From positions 240,161-304,160 of the forward strand of contig QANY01000053.1 in assembly GCA_003255025.1 (NCBI GenBank): a stretch of DNA of 64,000 nt, written 5' to 3'. This document shows positions 1-10,200 of this stretch, piece after piece. The position numbers and the translations under genes were made by a program. The stretch is from Datisca glomerata (lineage: Eukaryota; Streptophyta; Magnoliopsida; Cucurbitales; Datiscaceae). How positions within the stretch are numbered: position 1 is the first letter of the stretch; each line of letters starts with the position of its first letter. Under the pieces are notes generated by a model that ran no database searches, was not told the DNA's origin, and saw only the letters and a program-made list of their open reading frames with translations.

Positions 1-180
1 TTACTTGAACCCTTCAAGTAGTTGATTTTATTATGACAGTAGTAAAGCAACAGTAAAATAGAGACCACTTGACATTTGAAGGGTTAAGAATGGGTCTCTA
101 ACTACTTGAACCCTTCAAGTAGTTATTTTTTCTTACATCAATAACCCAAACATTGGTGGCTAATGGAAGAATTCAAGTAG
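1..180. repeat. Palindromic minisatellite, short copy
   Basis: At least three copies of a hairpin unit, ACTACTTGAA then CCC then TTCAAGTAGT, or half-units of it, are visible (around 1-25, 100-125 and 170-182). The arms are exact reverse complements of 10 bases. The larger array of the same unit is at 26280-26770. Confidence 0.8.
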
Positions 181-348
181 TTGTTCCGTCCAAATAGTTC
201 ATTTTATTTTGTCATTACAAAAAACCATTACTTGAAGTATTTTATGCGTCAAAAATTAAGAGAAGAATGTGTACCAATCTGCTCTCGTTAAAGAAGAAGG
301 AGAAGAATGGTCGGGTCTCGCTGAAAAAGGATGTGCATAGGGTCTCGA

Positions 349-349
<1 letters not shown>

Positions 350-380
<31 letters not shown>

Positions 381-475
381 AAGAAGAAGAAGAAGAAGAA
401 GAATAAGAAGAAGAAGAAGAATAAGAAGAAGAAGAAGAAGAAGAATAAGAGACGAAGAAGACGTTTTTGTTGAAG
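350..475. repeat. AGT/AAG microsatellite tract
   Basis: A run of AGT triplets passes into AAG triplets with a few AAT interruptions. On the minus strand it reads as serine and leucine runs, which explains the long open frame here. It has no coding meaning by itself. The inverted counterpart at 25840-26030 carries a related CT-rich tract. Confidence 0.85.
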
Positions 476-667
476 AAGAAATGGAGGACAATGGTTGATT
501 TGATCTTTGCATGGGGAAGGGAATGTAAATGATGAGGAAAAAGAGAGATGTCATGCTTGATATTGATAATGGTCTACAGGTATAAAATTCTTGATTTTTG
601 GAAAGGGGTATAAAAATCCAAACTAAAAATGGAAATGGTATATTTATGCAAATAACCCTTAGAAGAA

Positions 668-808
668 TCATAAAAAATAAAATATCCCCAAACTACCCAC
701 GATAAAAAATAAAATATCACCTCTCTCGATTTGTTGTTCAAGGCGCTCATATTTCTCAATTGACAAATCTCCAACTATGCTGCGTAGAGTATCGATCTTT
801 GCAGCCAT
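668..808 (-). CDS. Possible 46-residue ORF or orphan first exon
   Basis: An ATG at 808 opens a 46-residue frame beginning MAAKIDTLRSIVGDLS, followed by a charged helix-like stretch (IEKYERLEQQIERG) and then an AT-rich hydrophobic tail next to the terminus of the repeat element. The first 30 codons look protein-like and are less AT-rich than the surroundings. The sequence after ERG begins GTGATA, which could be a splice donor. I do not recognise the family. It may be a captured or interrupted host exon, or chance. Confidence 0.2.
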   Translation of the reverse strand: MAAKIDTLRSIVGDLSIEKYERLEQQIERGDILFFIVGSLGIFYFL

Positions 809-810
809 GA

Positions 811-1260
811 ATGGAGAGCTTCACAGCCTGTATAGCGAGACAATCTTCTTGTGCTTGAAATGAACGAGGGCTAAGACGAGAGTTAGAGCACTTTACGGGG
901 TAGATGAAGATAATTAATTAAAGAATGGAAAAGATATTACATATAGTAAATAATGAAAGTAATATATATTGTTTTGGAATCGTGAATAAACAATAACAAG
1001 AAAATATTGTTTACGTGGTTTAATCAATTTATCTATATCTATGGATATATCATTTAATCATTATCATTACATACTGAACATCGACACGACCACACCAAAA
1101 TCCCATTACAGCTAAATCTAAAACTCAACATACAAAAAAACCATAACTAACTTAGACAAAAACCACTCTTGACCGGACTTGAACAACCTATGATATCCAG
1201 AGAAAGAAGGCTCGGGTGAGAGGCCTCATACATCATAATGAAAAATGACTAATGGAATTG
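811..1260. other. No gene seen
   Basis: AT-rich sequence. The stretch near 1010-1050 (TTTACGTGGTTTAATCAATT) resembles sequence common inside plant LTRs, but no boundaries can be set. Confidence 0.4.
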
Positions 1261-1261
1261 A

Positions 1262-1560
1262 AACAATAAGAAGATTAGAGTTCATAGGTGTTGCCCGTGT
1301 TTGGCTAGCTGATAGTTGCTAGGTCGATGTGATAAATAAATGATTGAGTGTTTTAGTTTTTTGTCTATTAGAGCAGTTACATTTTCTAGCAAGATGAATC
1401 GCAAGCATTTTGACCCTGTCATCTAAAGGTAATGCATGGTAGAACAACTTCCAAGCAAACATGTTAAGATTTGGTGGGACATTCTTGCTCCAAACTGCTT
1501 TGCCCATGTCTTAATTTACTCAGTTCTATCATGAATTCACTCCAAAGCGGATTTGATAGG
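1262..1560 (-). pseudogene. LINE zinc-binding RT domain remnant
   Basis: The minus strand encodes WSKNVPPNLNMFAWKLFYHALPL, split here as WSKNVPPNLNMFAWKLF and YHALPLDDRV, then CNCSN and LNHLFI. This matches the zf-RVT region at the C-terminus of plant non-LTR retrotransposon polyproteins, which normally reads W..NVPPK...F.WK......LPT.D....C..C....E...HLF. No reverse transcriptase core or poly(A) tail is attached, and the usual final HC pair is lost, so it is an isolated fossil piece. Confidence 0.7.
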
Positions 1561-2638
1561 CCTAAATAATTCACCTTTGGTCGGGAGTAAAAGGGGGCAT
1601 GCAAAAGGTTTAGCGTGGGAAAACTTTAGTGACTATTCTCTCAATATCATGATATATCCTTAGATAAAACCCTCTCTCACACTTAAGGTTGTCTTCTATC
1701 TCTTAGATAAAGCCTCCTCACCTTTAGCATATAGTCACCTCTCACCCTCGATCGAAATAGAGCCATCGAATCTAATCACAACTTCATATTTATAATCTCT
1801 CAAAATCCTAATTCATTTCCTACAAAAAATAGGGATCTCATTCAAAATCCTTGGTCACCACCTTATATTATATAAAAATACTTTAATAAACAAATCTCTA
1901 AAGAATTTGAGGTATATTTTCTACAAATCTAGAAAACTCATTCAAAAGAGAATATCACAATATCTTTCTTAACCATTCTCATAAATTGAAAACTTGGCCC
2001 ACAAAGAATTTAAGGCACCAAATTTCAATAATGTATGATGTTGTGATTTCAGGAACATAATGTAAATATACTAATAAAGTCAAATAGTAAACATGTAGAA
2101 CAACATAAATATTCTAAACACATAACATAAATATTCTAAAAACATAACTTTCTAGATAAAGTTAATGGTAATAAGAATCAATAGATACCATGACTTTGCT
2201 GGCACCTCCTTAGTACTTATCACAACTTTCTATAGCACAAGTTTCTTTAAATAGAAAATTTTGCTCTAATATGAAAGAAATAAAAGTAATTATAGAGAAC
2301 TTATGTTATCACAAATTGTGATGAATATAATAATTGTTCTCAATAATATCATATGTTGATCAGATTAGGGGTTAAGTATTATCCATTATGAATCTTTCTA
2401 AATCTCAAATCTCAGTTACTTTTAATTTGCATTCTAACTATGCATTAAGTCACACCAAATGAAATTACACGCTAGTAACTGGAATTGAGGCTCTCTCATT
2501 AAAAAAAGAGAGATGTTAAATATGTACTATTCAAATCATTCTAGCTTATTAGTCCATATCTATATAAGAAAAAAATAAAGAACCGAATTAAGCGGACAAA
2601 GAACCAAACTAAAGCGGCACAAATAAAGGTCCAACCAA
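1561..2638. other. Probable copia leader and LTR-like relic, no gene
   Basis: No credible coding frame on either strand. The part next to 2639 should be the minus-strand leader of the copia relic whose primer site lies at 2639-2650. Around 1740-1800 the minus strand has a TATAAATATGAAG box of the kind found in LTRs, but no TG...CA limits can be defined. Confidence 0.35.
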
Positions 2639-2890
2639 GCTCTGATACCATGAGAAGAATTGAAATTTTGAATAATTTTCTCTATTGAGGAATCTCATTA
2701 CTTTGAATTATAATTATGCTAAATAATTTACGTGGAAAGAAAAAAGTTGGATGGAAAGAGAGTAATTACATAATAATATGCTTCTATCAAATTAGAAAAA
2801 ATGCTATACAAGGAGAAGAATACTTGCAGGAAACGATTTTCTTAAATCTTGCATATGAAATCAATGTAACTTGTATAAGGAAAGTTGACA
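2639..2890 (-). mobile_element. Copia LTR (240 bp) with primer binding site
   Basis: On the minus strand the LTR runs from TGTCAACTTTCC (2890) to GAATTTCAATTCTTCTCA (2651), 240 bp with TG...CA ends. It is followed directly by TGGTATCAGAGC (2650-2639), the primer site complementary to initiator Met tRNA used by most plant copia elements. Directly upstream is the purine tract TTGAGGGGGAG (2901-2891). One LTR thus has the 3' signals of an element on one side and the 5' signals of an element on the other. Confidence 0.8.
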
Positions 2891-2901
2891 CTCCCCCTCA
2901 A

Positions 2902-3094
2902 GGTGGAGCATGTAAGGATATAACGCCCATCTTGCCAACTAAACAAATGAATTTATCTTAACTTAATGGTTTGGTGATTGTATCCGCATGTTGAGCAGAA
3001 GAAGGTACAAATCACAGACTAATAAGCTTGGATTGGATTTTTTCCCCGAACAAAATGACAATCAAGCTCAATGTGTTTAGTGCGCTCATGAAAA
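2902..3094 (-). pseudogene. Copia RNase H C-terminal fragment
   Basis: Minus-strand translation gives HFHERTKHIELDCHFVRGK, the very conserved end of copia RNase H (FHERTKHIE.DCHFVR.K). Stops follow, and the purine tract and LTR lie just downstream. The piece is cut at 3094 by the start of the next LTR. About 60 codons remain, so it is a fossil. Confidence 0.8.
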
Positions 3095-5184
3095 TGTTGG
3101 GGGTAATGCCCTCAAAGCATGTGTATTGACATTTTAACATGAAATTTAATAAAAATATATTTTTATTATAATTGTTCTTTTAAATTATTGTTGAATAGTT
3201 TATATAAATATCTGAAAATTCGATATTCATTAATGAGACTATGTTCTTGTATTAGTACAAGATGATTAAGATTATAGATAATGAATAAAATTGTCAGCAA
3301 CATATTAAAGTATTGAATCTTTAATGAATGGTTGCTCGTACGGTTCACAAGGCATTATGAATGCATGTGATCTAGATGTATCATTGATGTGGATAGACAT
3401 CTTAGTGAAGATACTTTATATAATATGATTATATATGACAAGACTGATGTGAATTAAGATATTTATTAACTTTCCGTTTATCATAAAAATTTAATACATA
3501 TCAATTTGATGATCATATGTAGGTAAGTCTGAATCTTGAGTAGTCATGAACTCGAATACATGTCTACTAGATCTTTTGATTCACTCGTTAATGTTTGTTT
3601 GTAAAATAGGTTAGTGACTTTTGTTTTAGAGATTCAGTGATATGGATGGCAGAGAACATGATCTTACAAGATTTTGAATCCAACCTTTCGTAAAGGATCA
3701 TATATTGGTTCCCATAAGTGTTTATTCTGGAACAGAATGGTTATTGAGCTCAAATTTATAATACGATTATAAATTAACCATTCACTAGTGAATTAATGGT
3801 ACTTAAGGATCAATAGGTAATTAGAAGGTAAAATGTTGATTTTGACCAGCTCTAATTTATGAACCAGTAATTGAAGGATAGAGCTACATGAAATGATTAT
3901 ATCAATAGACTACACGAGAATAATATGTAAATACATTCTATAATCTCTAAGAGTGCAATTCCATATTTATAGTGGAGTAATAATGGAATTAATAAATAAT
4001 ATTATTTAATCAAAGTGTTTAATTAATATTTTGGTTTATTGGAGCTTAGGATTATAGGTCCATGGTCCCCAAGTCACCTTTGTACTACGCAGTTTAGGTT
4101 GTGAATGTTTCAGGACATGAGAAAAATATTGACTTGCAAAAAGAATTTTTATTTTTGGGGCAAGTATATAATTATGTGTGATTAACTAATTAAGAATTAA
4201 TTAATTCAATTATTTTTATTAATTTTTGAAAATTATATATATATATATATCGATTAATTTTATAATTATCGATAAGTGAAACAGTATATCTAATTTGTGA
4301 AATTAGATAATGTTAAATTATTATGAGACAATAATTCAAAATTTGAATCAACTAAATCTATTTTTTGTGAACTAACAATAAACTAGTTGATAGGGATAAT
4401 GAGATAAGTTAATTTTGAATTAAAAAATAAATATTTAATTTACAATAGTGGGTCCGACACTGTGAGGGCTCACAGAAACTGCAGTGTCGTGTGGCACTAC
4501 AGTTGTGCACAAATTATAGTGGGTCTCACTGCAATGGTAATTTTAAAATTAAATATTTTTTTAATTTATTCTTAAAAATCTGATGAACCTTTAAAATATA
4601 CATATAAATATTATTCTAATGGCTTCAGGGTTGGTTGAGGGTTGAGAACACAGTTGCTATCAAGGTGAATTTTCTCTGTGATTAAAAGTTAATAAAAAAC
4701 TAAGTTAATAAAAAACTCTAAAAGAATAATCATCGTATTCTATGAGATGATTATCTCACTGAATTAATCATTCTCAGTAAATCTCTAAATCTCATGTGTT
4801 GAGTACATCTAGAGACAAGAAAAAGTTTTTGAATTATTCTACGTGCCCACACACGTCTTAGTGTGTTTGAGGATTGACTTGGAAGAACTTGGTGTGAATC
4901 TCGAAGTCCGTTGTTCGTGGGAACGCAGGGTCGTTGGTTTGCGAGGACGTTTGATTAGACTATGAGGAATATATTCTATATCCATGTACGTCTTTGATTT
5001 AATATATAATGGATCTAATCGAAAAAGTATTTTTCAATAAAAAGAGTTTTCATCTTTGGGATCTACGATGATGTGATTATTTATCGTTTTATAATTTTAT
5101 TTATTTTTTTCTATAAAAAAATGTTCATTTTTAATAATATTTTAAAAGTACCACGCTTCCGTCGCCTGAGTGCCATTTCAAACA
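3095..5184 (+). mobile_element. Copia LTR A, 5' LTR of the composite element
   Basis: It begins TGTTGGGGGTAATGCCCTCA and ends in CA at 5184, 2,090 bp. It is followed at 5185 by ATTGGTATTGGAAC, a degenerate form of the TGGTATCAGAGC primer site. Three further copies of this LTR family lie at 12120, 15651 and 38975, with a 53-bp start at 15598. The U3-like part contains GC-rich inverted motifs around 4450-4540 in otherwise AT-rich sequence. Confidence 0.8.
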
Positions 5185-7130
5185 ATTGGTATTGGAACGG
5201 TCATTATATATTTTTATATTAAATACTGTGTGAGTTTTCTTGCATTATCCATAATATATTTGATACGTATGAATGAATGTATGATTCTATTTTTTGAATG
5301 TATGGTTAAATAGTGGATCGTTAAATGTCTGGTGATTATTAGGTTAAGTTTTGTTCTTTAACTTTTTCTTAGATCTTGTGTAAGCCGTTTTGGGGCATAG
5401 GAATTTTGTAATCTTATTTTAAATATTAAATTGTAATCATCTCGATCGCGAGAATATGAAGAACGTACGAGATGAAAGAGGAGGAAAACGAAAAAATAGG
5501 CATTCCTCAGGAATTTTGCTGTCGGCAACGGAAATAGGATTTTCGGAGCTGGCGCTGCCAGAGAAATCCGCTCTGATGGTGAGCTCGCTGGCAAATAAAG
5601 GCCGGCAGCGTTGATGGGTGATGGGAGAGTCATATCGTTGGTGGCAACTATTGTCACATCTAGGGAAGTTTCACAGAGACCCTCATACCAACTTATCCTA
5701 TCATTGCAGAGTTTTATGAAAACCCTAACTCTATCTTTTATCTTTTTAATTTTGAAATTAAAGTACTTTTAAATTGATTATTACTTTTTAATTTTATGAA
5801 AATTAAAGATTAATTAATTGATTGGGTTTGACCCAAGTTTGACAAAATCAATAAATTATTTTGTGAGATAATTATAGAGATGATTTTTAATAAAAAAAAT
5901 AGTTTTTCCTAACTAAAAGGGTTTTGTTTAAAGCTTGAAAATTATGAAGATGGACATCAGGTGGAGAAGTAGATATTTTTTAGAAAAATGTAATCTTGAA
6001 GTCCTCTTTGTAATTTTATTTCTTTATTTCATTGGTTGTAATTTAGAAATACCCAACAGCCATCAATCCATTATTATTTTATTTAATTGTTAAATAATTG
6101 TTTATTGATATGAGTGATGATATGATCATGCATTAGTCGATCATATGTCATACATGAAACCCCATAAAATTTTATTTAATCATGCATCTCATCAGCAGAA
6201 ACATGATTTATTAAAATTGTACTAATATGTTTATATGAATTAGTTTGAGAAATCAATTGCATGTTAACTGCTAGGTTTTAATTAGTTAAAATTTGGTAAT
6301 CACACAACTCTAGACGCTATAGTAACCTTTAGGATAACCAACTTTAGTAAAAGATATTTATTAAAGCTTGATGAATATAATTAATTAGTTAATCTAAATT
6401 CACCTAATTTTGACTTAGGCTTTTTAGAAGGTTAAATGAACTTAGACCAATTAGATTGGCTTAACTGTTACTTTCACATTCATAGGGTTATATTTTTAAC
6501 TTGTAATTAATTTGAAATTAATTGATTAGTTAAAATAGAAACATTATATCATAAAATAGTGATTGGGTGAAAGGTTGACATGTCAATGTAACATATGGTC
6601 TCCATTATTAGTAAAATACGTACGCTACAGTGAGGGCCTCGAGATGACATTGTTTTCATCATCCTAAGGAAGGTTTCGAGCTGTATCAATACCGATGTTA
6701 GACTTCTTAAAAAGATATGACTAAGTGATGTAGTTTAGTTTTAACCAACCCTGAAGTGGCATATTTTAAATCAAATCATGGAATCTGAAATAATATGTTA
6801 CACTCACAAAATCACAATTAAGTTTTGAGTGGATAATTATGATTTGACTAAATAAGTGATACCTTATTATTAAAAGAGAAAATATGAGATATTTTGAGTT
6901 TTAATTAATAAGGACGAGAATGTCTCATAGACAGTCTAAAATTAACCTGACTGACCCTAAGGTGGCACATTAATTGTTAGGTTGTCTTATTGTGGATTAG
7001 TAAATGATAAATTTATGTGTTTAATATGTTGCATTCAAGCATCACGTTTACTTTCCTAATTCTAGATATTTATTTCAATTATATTGAATTATGTATGTTT
7101 TATTTTTCAGTTATTATTATTATTTATATC
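5185..7130 (+). other. Copia untranslated leader
   Basis: Sequence between LTR A and the gag start. It lacks a credible gene. A more GC-rich patch at 5500-5690 has an open minus-strand frame of 99 codons, but its translation has no recognisable domain and I treat it as a shadow. A polypyrimidine run ending in CAG lies at 7100-7110, about 20 bases before the gag ATG, and could be a splice acceptor. Confidence 0.5.
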
Positions 7131-7588
7131 ATGGGCAACCCTATTACTAATTTTCTTGTACTTAAAAAATTGAATGGTGATAGTTTCATAAAATGAAAAT
7201 CAAATTTAAACTTGATGCTAATTTGTGAGACCCCAAATTTGTTCTTACTGTGGAATGTCCTAAGAAGCTCGCTGCCAAATTTGTTGTTAGGGACAAGTTT
7301 GATGCTTGCATTCAATCTAACAACAAAGCAAAGTGCTGCATGCTTGTGAGCATGAATGATGTTCTAAGAATCAAGCATGAGAGCATGAAGACTGCCTATG
7401 AGATTATAGAATCTCTATAGGTGATGTTTAGGACGCAGTTTGATCAAAGTCATCATGAGGCTAATAGGAGCTACATGACTACCAAGATGAAGAAAGGTAC
7501 TTCTTTTCGTGAACATGTTTTGAACATGATCAACATAATGCATGAGGCAAAAGTACATGGGGCAACCATTGATGAACGAACTCAAGTC
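7131..7588 (+). pseudogene. Copia gag, N-terminal part
   Basis: The frame starting ATGGGCAACCCT gives MGNPITNFLVLKKLNGDSF, then residues typical of copia gag (W-K-.-NL..ML......W, here with W codons turned into stops), and a clean stretch ending HEAKVHGATIDERTQV. Stops lie near 7187, 7229 and 7420. It breaks off at 7588, where the tandem repeats of a gypsy element begin. The matching downstream gag sequence survives in the second fragment at 31690 onward, so about 200-260 bp of this copy's gag are missing before coding resumes at 10201. Confidence 0.7.
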
Positions 7589-8022
7589 GAGGTTGAAACC
7601 CGGTGTCAGCGCCAGGTCCATTTCCTTTTCAATTAATGTGTTAAATTGACCCGAATTGAGTCGAGGTCAAAGCCCAGTGTCAGCGCCGGGTCCATTTTCT
7701 TTTCAATTAATGTGGTTAAATCGAACCCGAATTAATGTCGAGGTCGAAGCCCGGTGTCAGCGCCGGGTCTATTTCCTTTTCAATTAATGTGGTTAAATCG
7801 AACCCGAATTGAGTCGAGGTCGAAGCCTGCATCCACCCAGATTCATTTTCCTTTTCAAATATCTTCAGTTAAATCGAACGCGACTTCGTCGCGGTCGAAG
7901 CCCAGTGTCAGTGCCTGGTCCATTTCAAATATCTCAGTTAAATCGAACCCGCATTGATCGAAGTCGAAACCTGTGTCTATCCAGGTCCATTTCGCTCCAT
8001 CTCATAGAGCCTTATTTAGTCG
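7589..8022 (+). repeat. About 75-bp tandem repeats upstream of a gypsy PPT
   Basis: Six diverged units start at 7589, 7663, 7740, 7816, 7891 and 7960, with lengths 74, 77, 76, 75, 69 and 62. Each carries GAGGTCGAAGCCCGGTGTCA-like sequence, the word GCGCCGGGTCC, and GGTTAAATCGAACCCG. The array sits just 5' of a purine tract (8113-8121, AAAGGAGGG) and an LTR. Variable tandem arrays in this 3' untranslated zone are known from Tat/Ogre-type gypsy elements. Overlapping open frames here are repeat artefacts. Confidence 0.85.
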
Positions 8023-8124
8023 AGGTTTCTATTCCCTATTTCATATATTATTGTACCGATCAAAATACTTATCTACGCCTTTGTACACATTCTGAGATCA
8101 GAAGCGTGTTCAAAGGAGGGCAGC

Positions 8125-10200
8125 TGTAGATACTATATTTTATCCGGCCTAATACATGTAATATACATGCTTTATATTTTGGCTCTTACAATAATCCAAG
8201 ACTATATGTATAATTTGAAAACTAATCCAATACTAAAATAAGAAAAGTGCTCCAAAGACTAAAAAGTAAAAATTGAAAAAAAAAGACTAAAAAATAAAAA
8301 TTGAAAATAGACTAAAAGTAAAAAAAGGCAAACCCTAATTTTGCCTACAAATAGGAATGAAGTCTTCACTTAAGGGGAGGTCTTTTGGGAGTAAAAAAAA
8401 GGGGAAGTCATTTTTTAGAGTGAGAAAGAGAGGTGATTTTAGAGAGAGGAAGAGGTTCTACACTTCTATTATCTTCATCTTCTTCTATTTCTTCTTCTCA
8501 AGGTAGCTTAATTGTTTGGTACATTTGTTCATAATATATTTTGTTCACTTCTCTTCTTCATATGAATGTAGTTGATATCTTTTGTATTTTTTATATATAA
8601 GTAGATTGTTCATTCTTTATCATTTCTTCTCATTTAAATCTTAACATTTTAATTTCATGCTTTGATGATTTCCTTACAAGTTGGATATTGAGATGTCTTT
8701 GTCATCAACTTAATTAATGAGGATGATGATAAAGCTTTTGAGGGGTGGAAAAATTAACCAATTGTGAATCAACCCTTTTAATGGGTTGAAAGTGTACATT
8801 TGATGCAAAGATCCCCTAGAATAATTTTCTCACACATAACAATCCATAAAATAGAGAGTAAAACCTCTATACAAGATTATGCAAATATCTAAGTTGTGAA
8901 ATTTTCAATTTTCCTACAAAGTCTTTTCTTTTTTTAAATATTATGTTCATCATTTTATGACACTTGTTTGAACTAATTATCATCCATGATCATCCCATTT
9001 TCTATTTGATTAGTACTGACTAATGAGGAAAGGAAAGAAAAAAATGGCAATTAGTAGACTAAGTAGTCAAAAAAATAGACATATTTATGTTAAAGAAATA
9101 TATTATTTATTTTTCATCATTTTTTTCAATTTATTTATTTATTTAATAATATTATTATTTTTACTATTTTATTATATTATAATATATAATATTATAAAAA
9201 ACAAAAAAAACAAAAAATAAAAAAGGGGTGTAACAGAGGAACTTTTCCTCTGTTACACCATGCAACAGAGGAAACTTTCCTCTTGTGCAAACGTTGCAAC
9301 AGAGGAAAGTATTCCTCTGTTGCAGCAAGAGCAGCTCTTGCTATATATATATATATAATTTTTTTTAAAAATTTTTTTCTTTCATTTATTACATAATATA
9401 GTCTTTTTACTTTATTCTTGCATTTTTTTGTATGTTTTATATAATCTCAACATTTTATGTTTTCTATAATTTAACACCCTATAACTTATCTCTATTCTTT
9501 CACTTCCATTTTGTTGTAATTATTAACTTTTAATTTCCTTTACATGTTTATTTATTTAACATTCTTGCATCGTCATGCTTATAATGCGATTCTTGCATTA
9601 TTCCCTTATTATTATAATTAATGTTTATGTATGTGTGGATTATAATTTTAATAATTAGATTTAGATTTTGTTACTTCTATTATTTAATTTTCACTAAAAA
9701 AACGCCGACGATGGACTTTGAGATTTTTGGGATACCAAACTTCTCGAACTACTGACGTGAGGAGTTATTCTTGGAATACCGAGAATAACTTCAATAATGC
9801 TTTGATTTAAAAAGATATAAGAATACAAAAAAATAATTTTTTTCAATGTTCTTTGAAACACCCATTAAAAGTAATTTATTTTGTTCATTTCTATGATACA
9901 AAATGCATCAAATGGGACATTCAAAAATGAATCTCTTTAATCTTTGCCTTAAAATAAAAAAATTGGATAGCATTTGATTAAATTTAGTAACCATTTTATA
10001 ATGGGTGTTGTGGGGTGAAAATACCTTTCCCACACACAAACTACTCCCGAACCAACTTTGAGTTTTCGTAGACCAAAGATTTTCATCTTAAAATTGGGTG
10101 ACCAATCACACCCTAAATTGATTGGTGGCGACTCCAAATTTTTTTCCTTAAAAAATGAATTTTTTTAATCGCCACTCCGCGTCGCACGCACGTTGCGACA
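8125..10200 (+). mobile_element. Gypsy LTR (plus orientation), 3' LTR of a truncated element
   Basis: It starts TGTAGATACTATATTTTATC right after a purine tract and ends GTTGCGACA, 2,076 bp. The end matches, in reverse complement, the LTR at 29467-31676, which runs on into a gypsy leader with GACTCCGCTGGGGA. With the preceding tandem repeats this forms the 3' end of a gypsy element embedded in copia gag. Nothing of its coding region remains. Confidence 0.75.
9227..9341. repeat. Cluster of three perfect hairpins and one imperfect one inside the LTR
   Basis: Left arm 9227-9241 and right arm 9245-9259 are perfect 15-base reverse complements with a 3-base loop (GGTGTAACAGAGGAA). An imperfect hairpin follows at 9261-9289. 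Arms 9295-9307 and 9312-9324 (TGCAACAGAGGAA) are perfect with a 4-base loop. Arms 9325-9331 and 9335-9341 (GCAAGAG) close the cluster. The related LTR at 29467-31676 lacks the block and has a different short palindrome, AGAGTGCACTCT, at the corresponding place. Confidence 0.9.

Larger units (their letters stand above)
1..672 (-). mobile_element. Inverted counterpart of the 25680-26790 element
   Basis: Read on the minus strand, this segment follows the same order as 25680-26790. It starts with a terminus-like AGGGTTATTTGCATAAATAT near 640-662, passes through a TTC/ACT-rich tract, and ends in the palindromic minisatellite at the window edge. The two copies face each other across about 25 kb. 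The terminus resembles ends of Mutator-like elements, and the other copy lies beside a DUF1985 domain typical of such elements. Assignment to that superfamily is inference. The far end is outside the window, so neither the target duplication nor a transposase can be checked. Confidence 0.5.

Noticed and set aside
288..671. 127-codon minus-strand frame with long Ser/Leu runs
   Set aside because: It is the translation of the AGT/AAG microsatellite and has no other content.
5358..5657. 99-codon minus-strand frame in the copia leader
   Set aside because: No domain, no signal peptide, and it lies in an untranslated leader of an element on the other strand.
7754..8129. Overlapping plus-strand frames of 67 and 106 codons
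   Set aside because: They are translations of the 75-bp tandem repeats in two frames.
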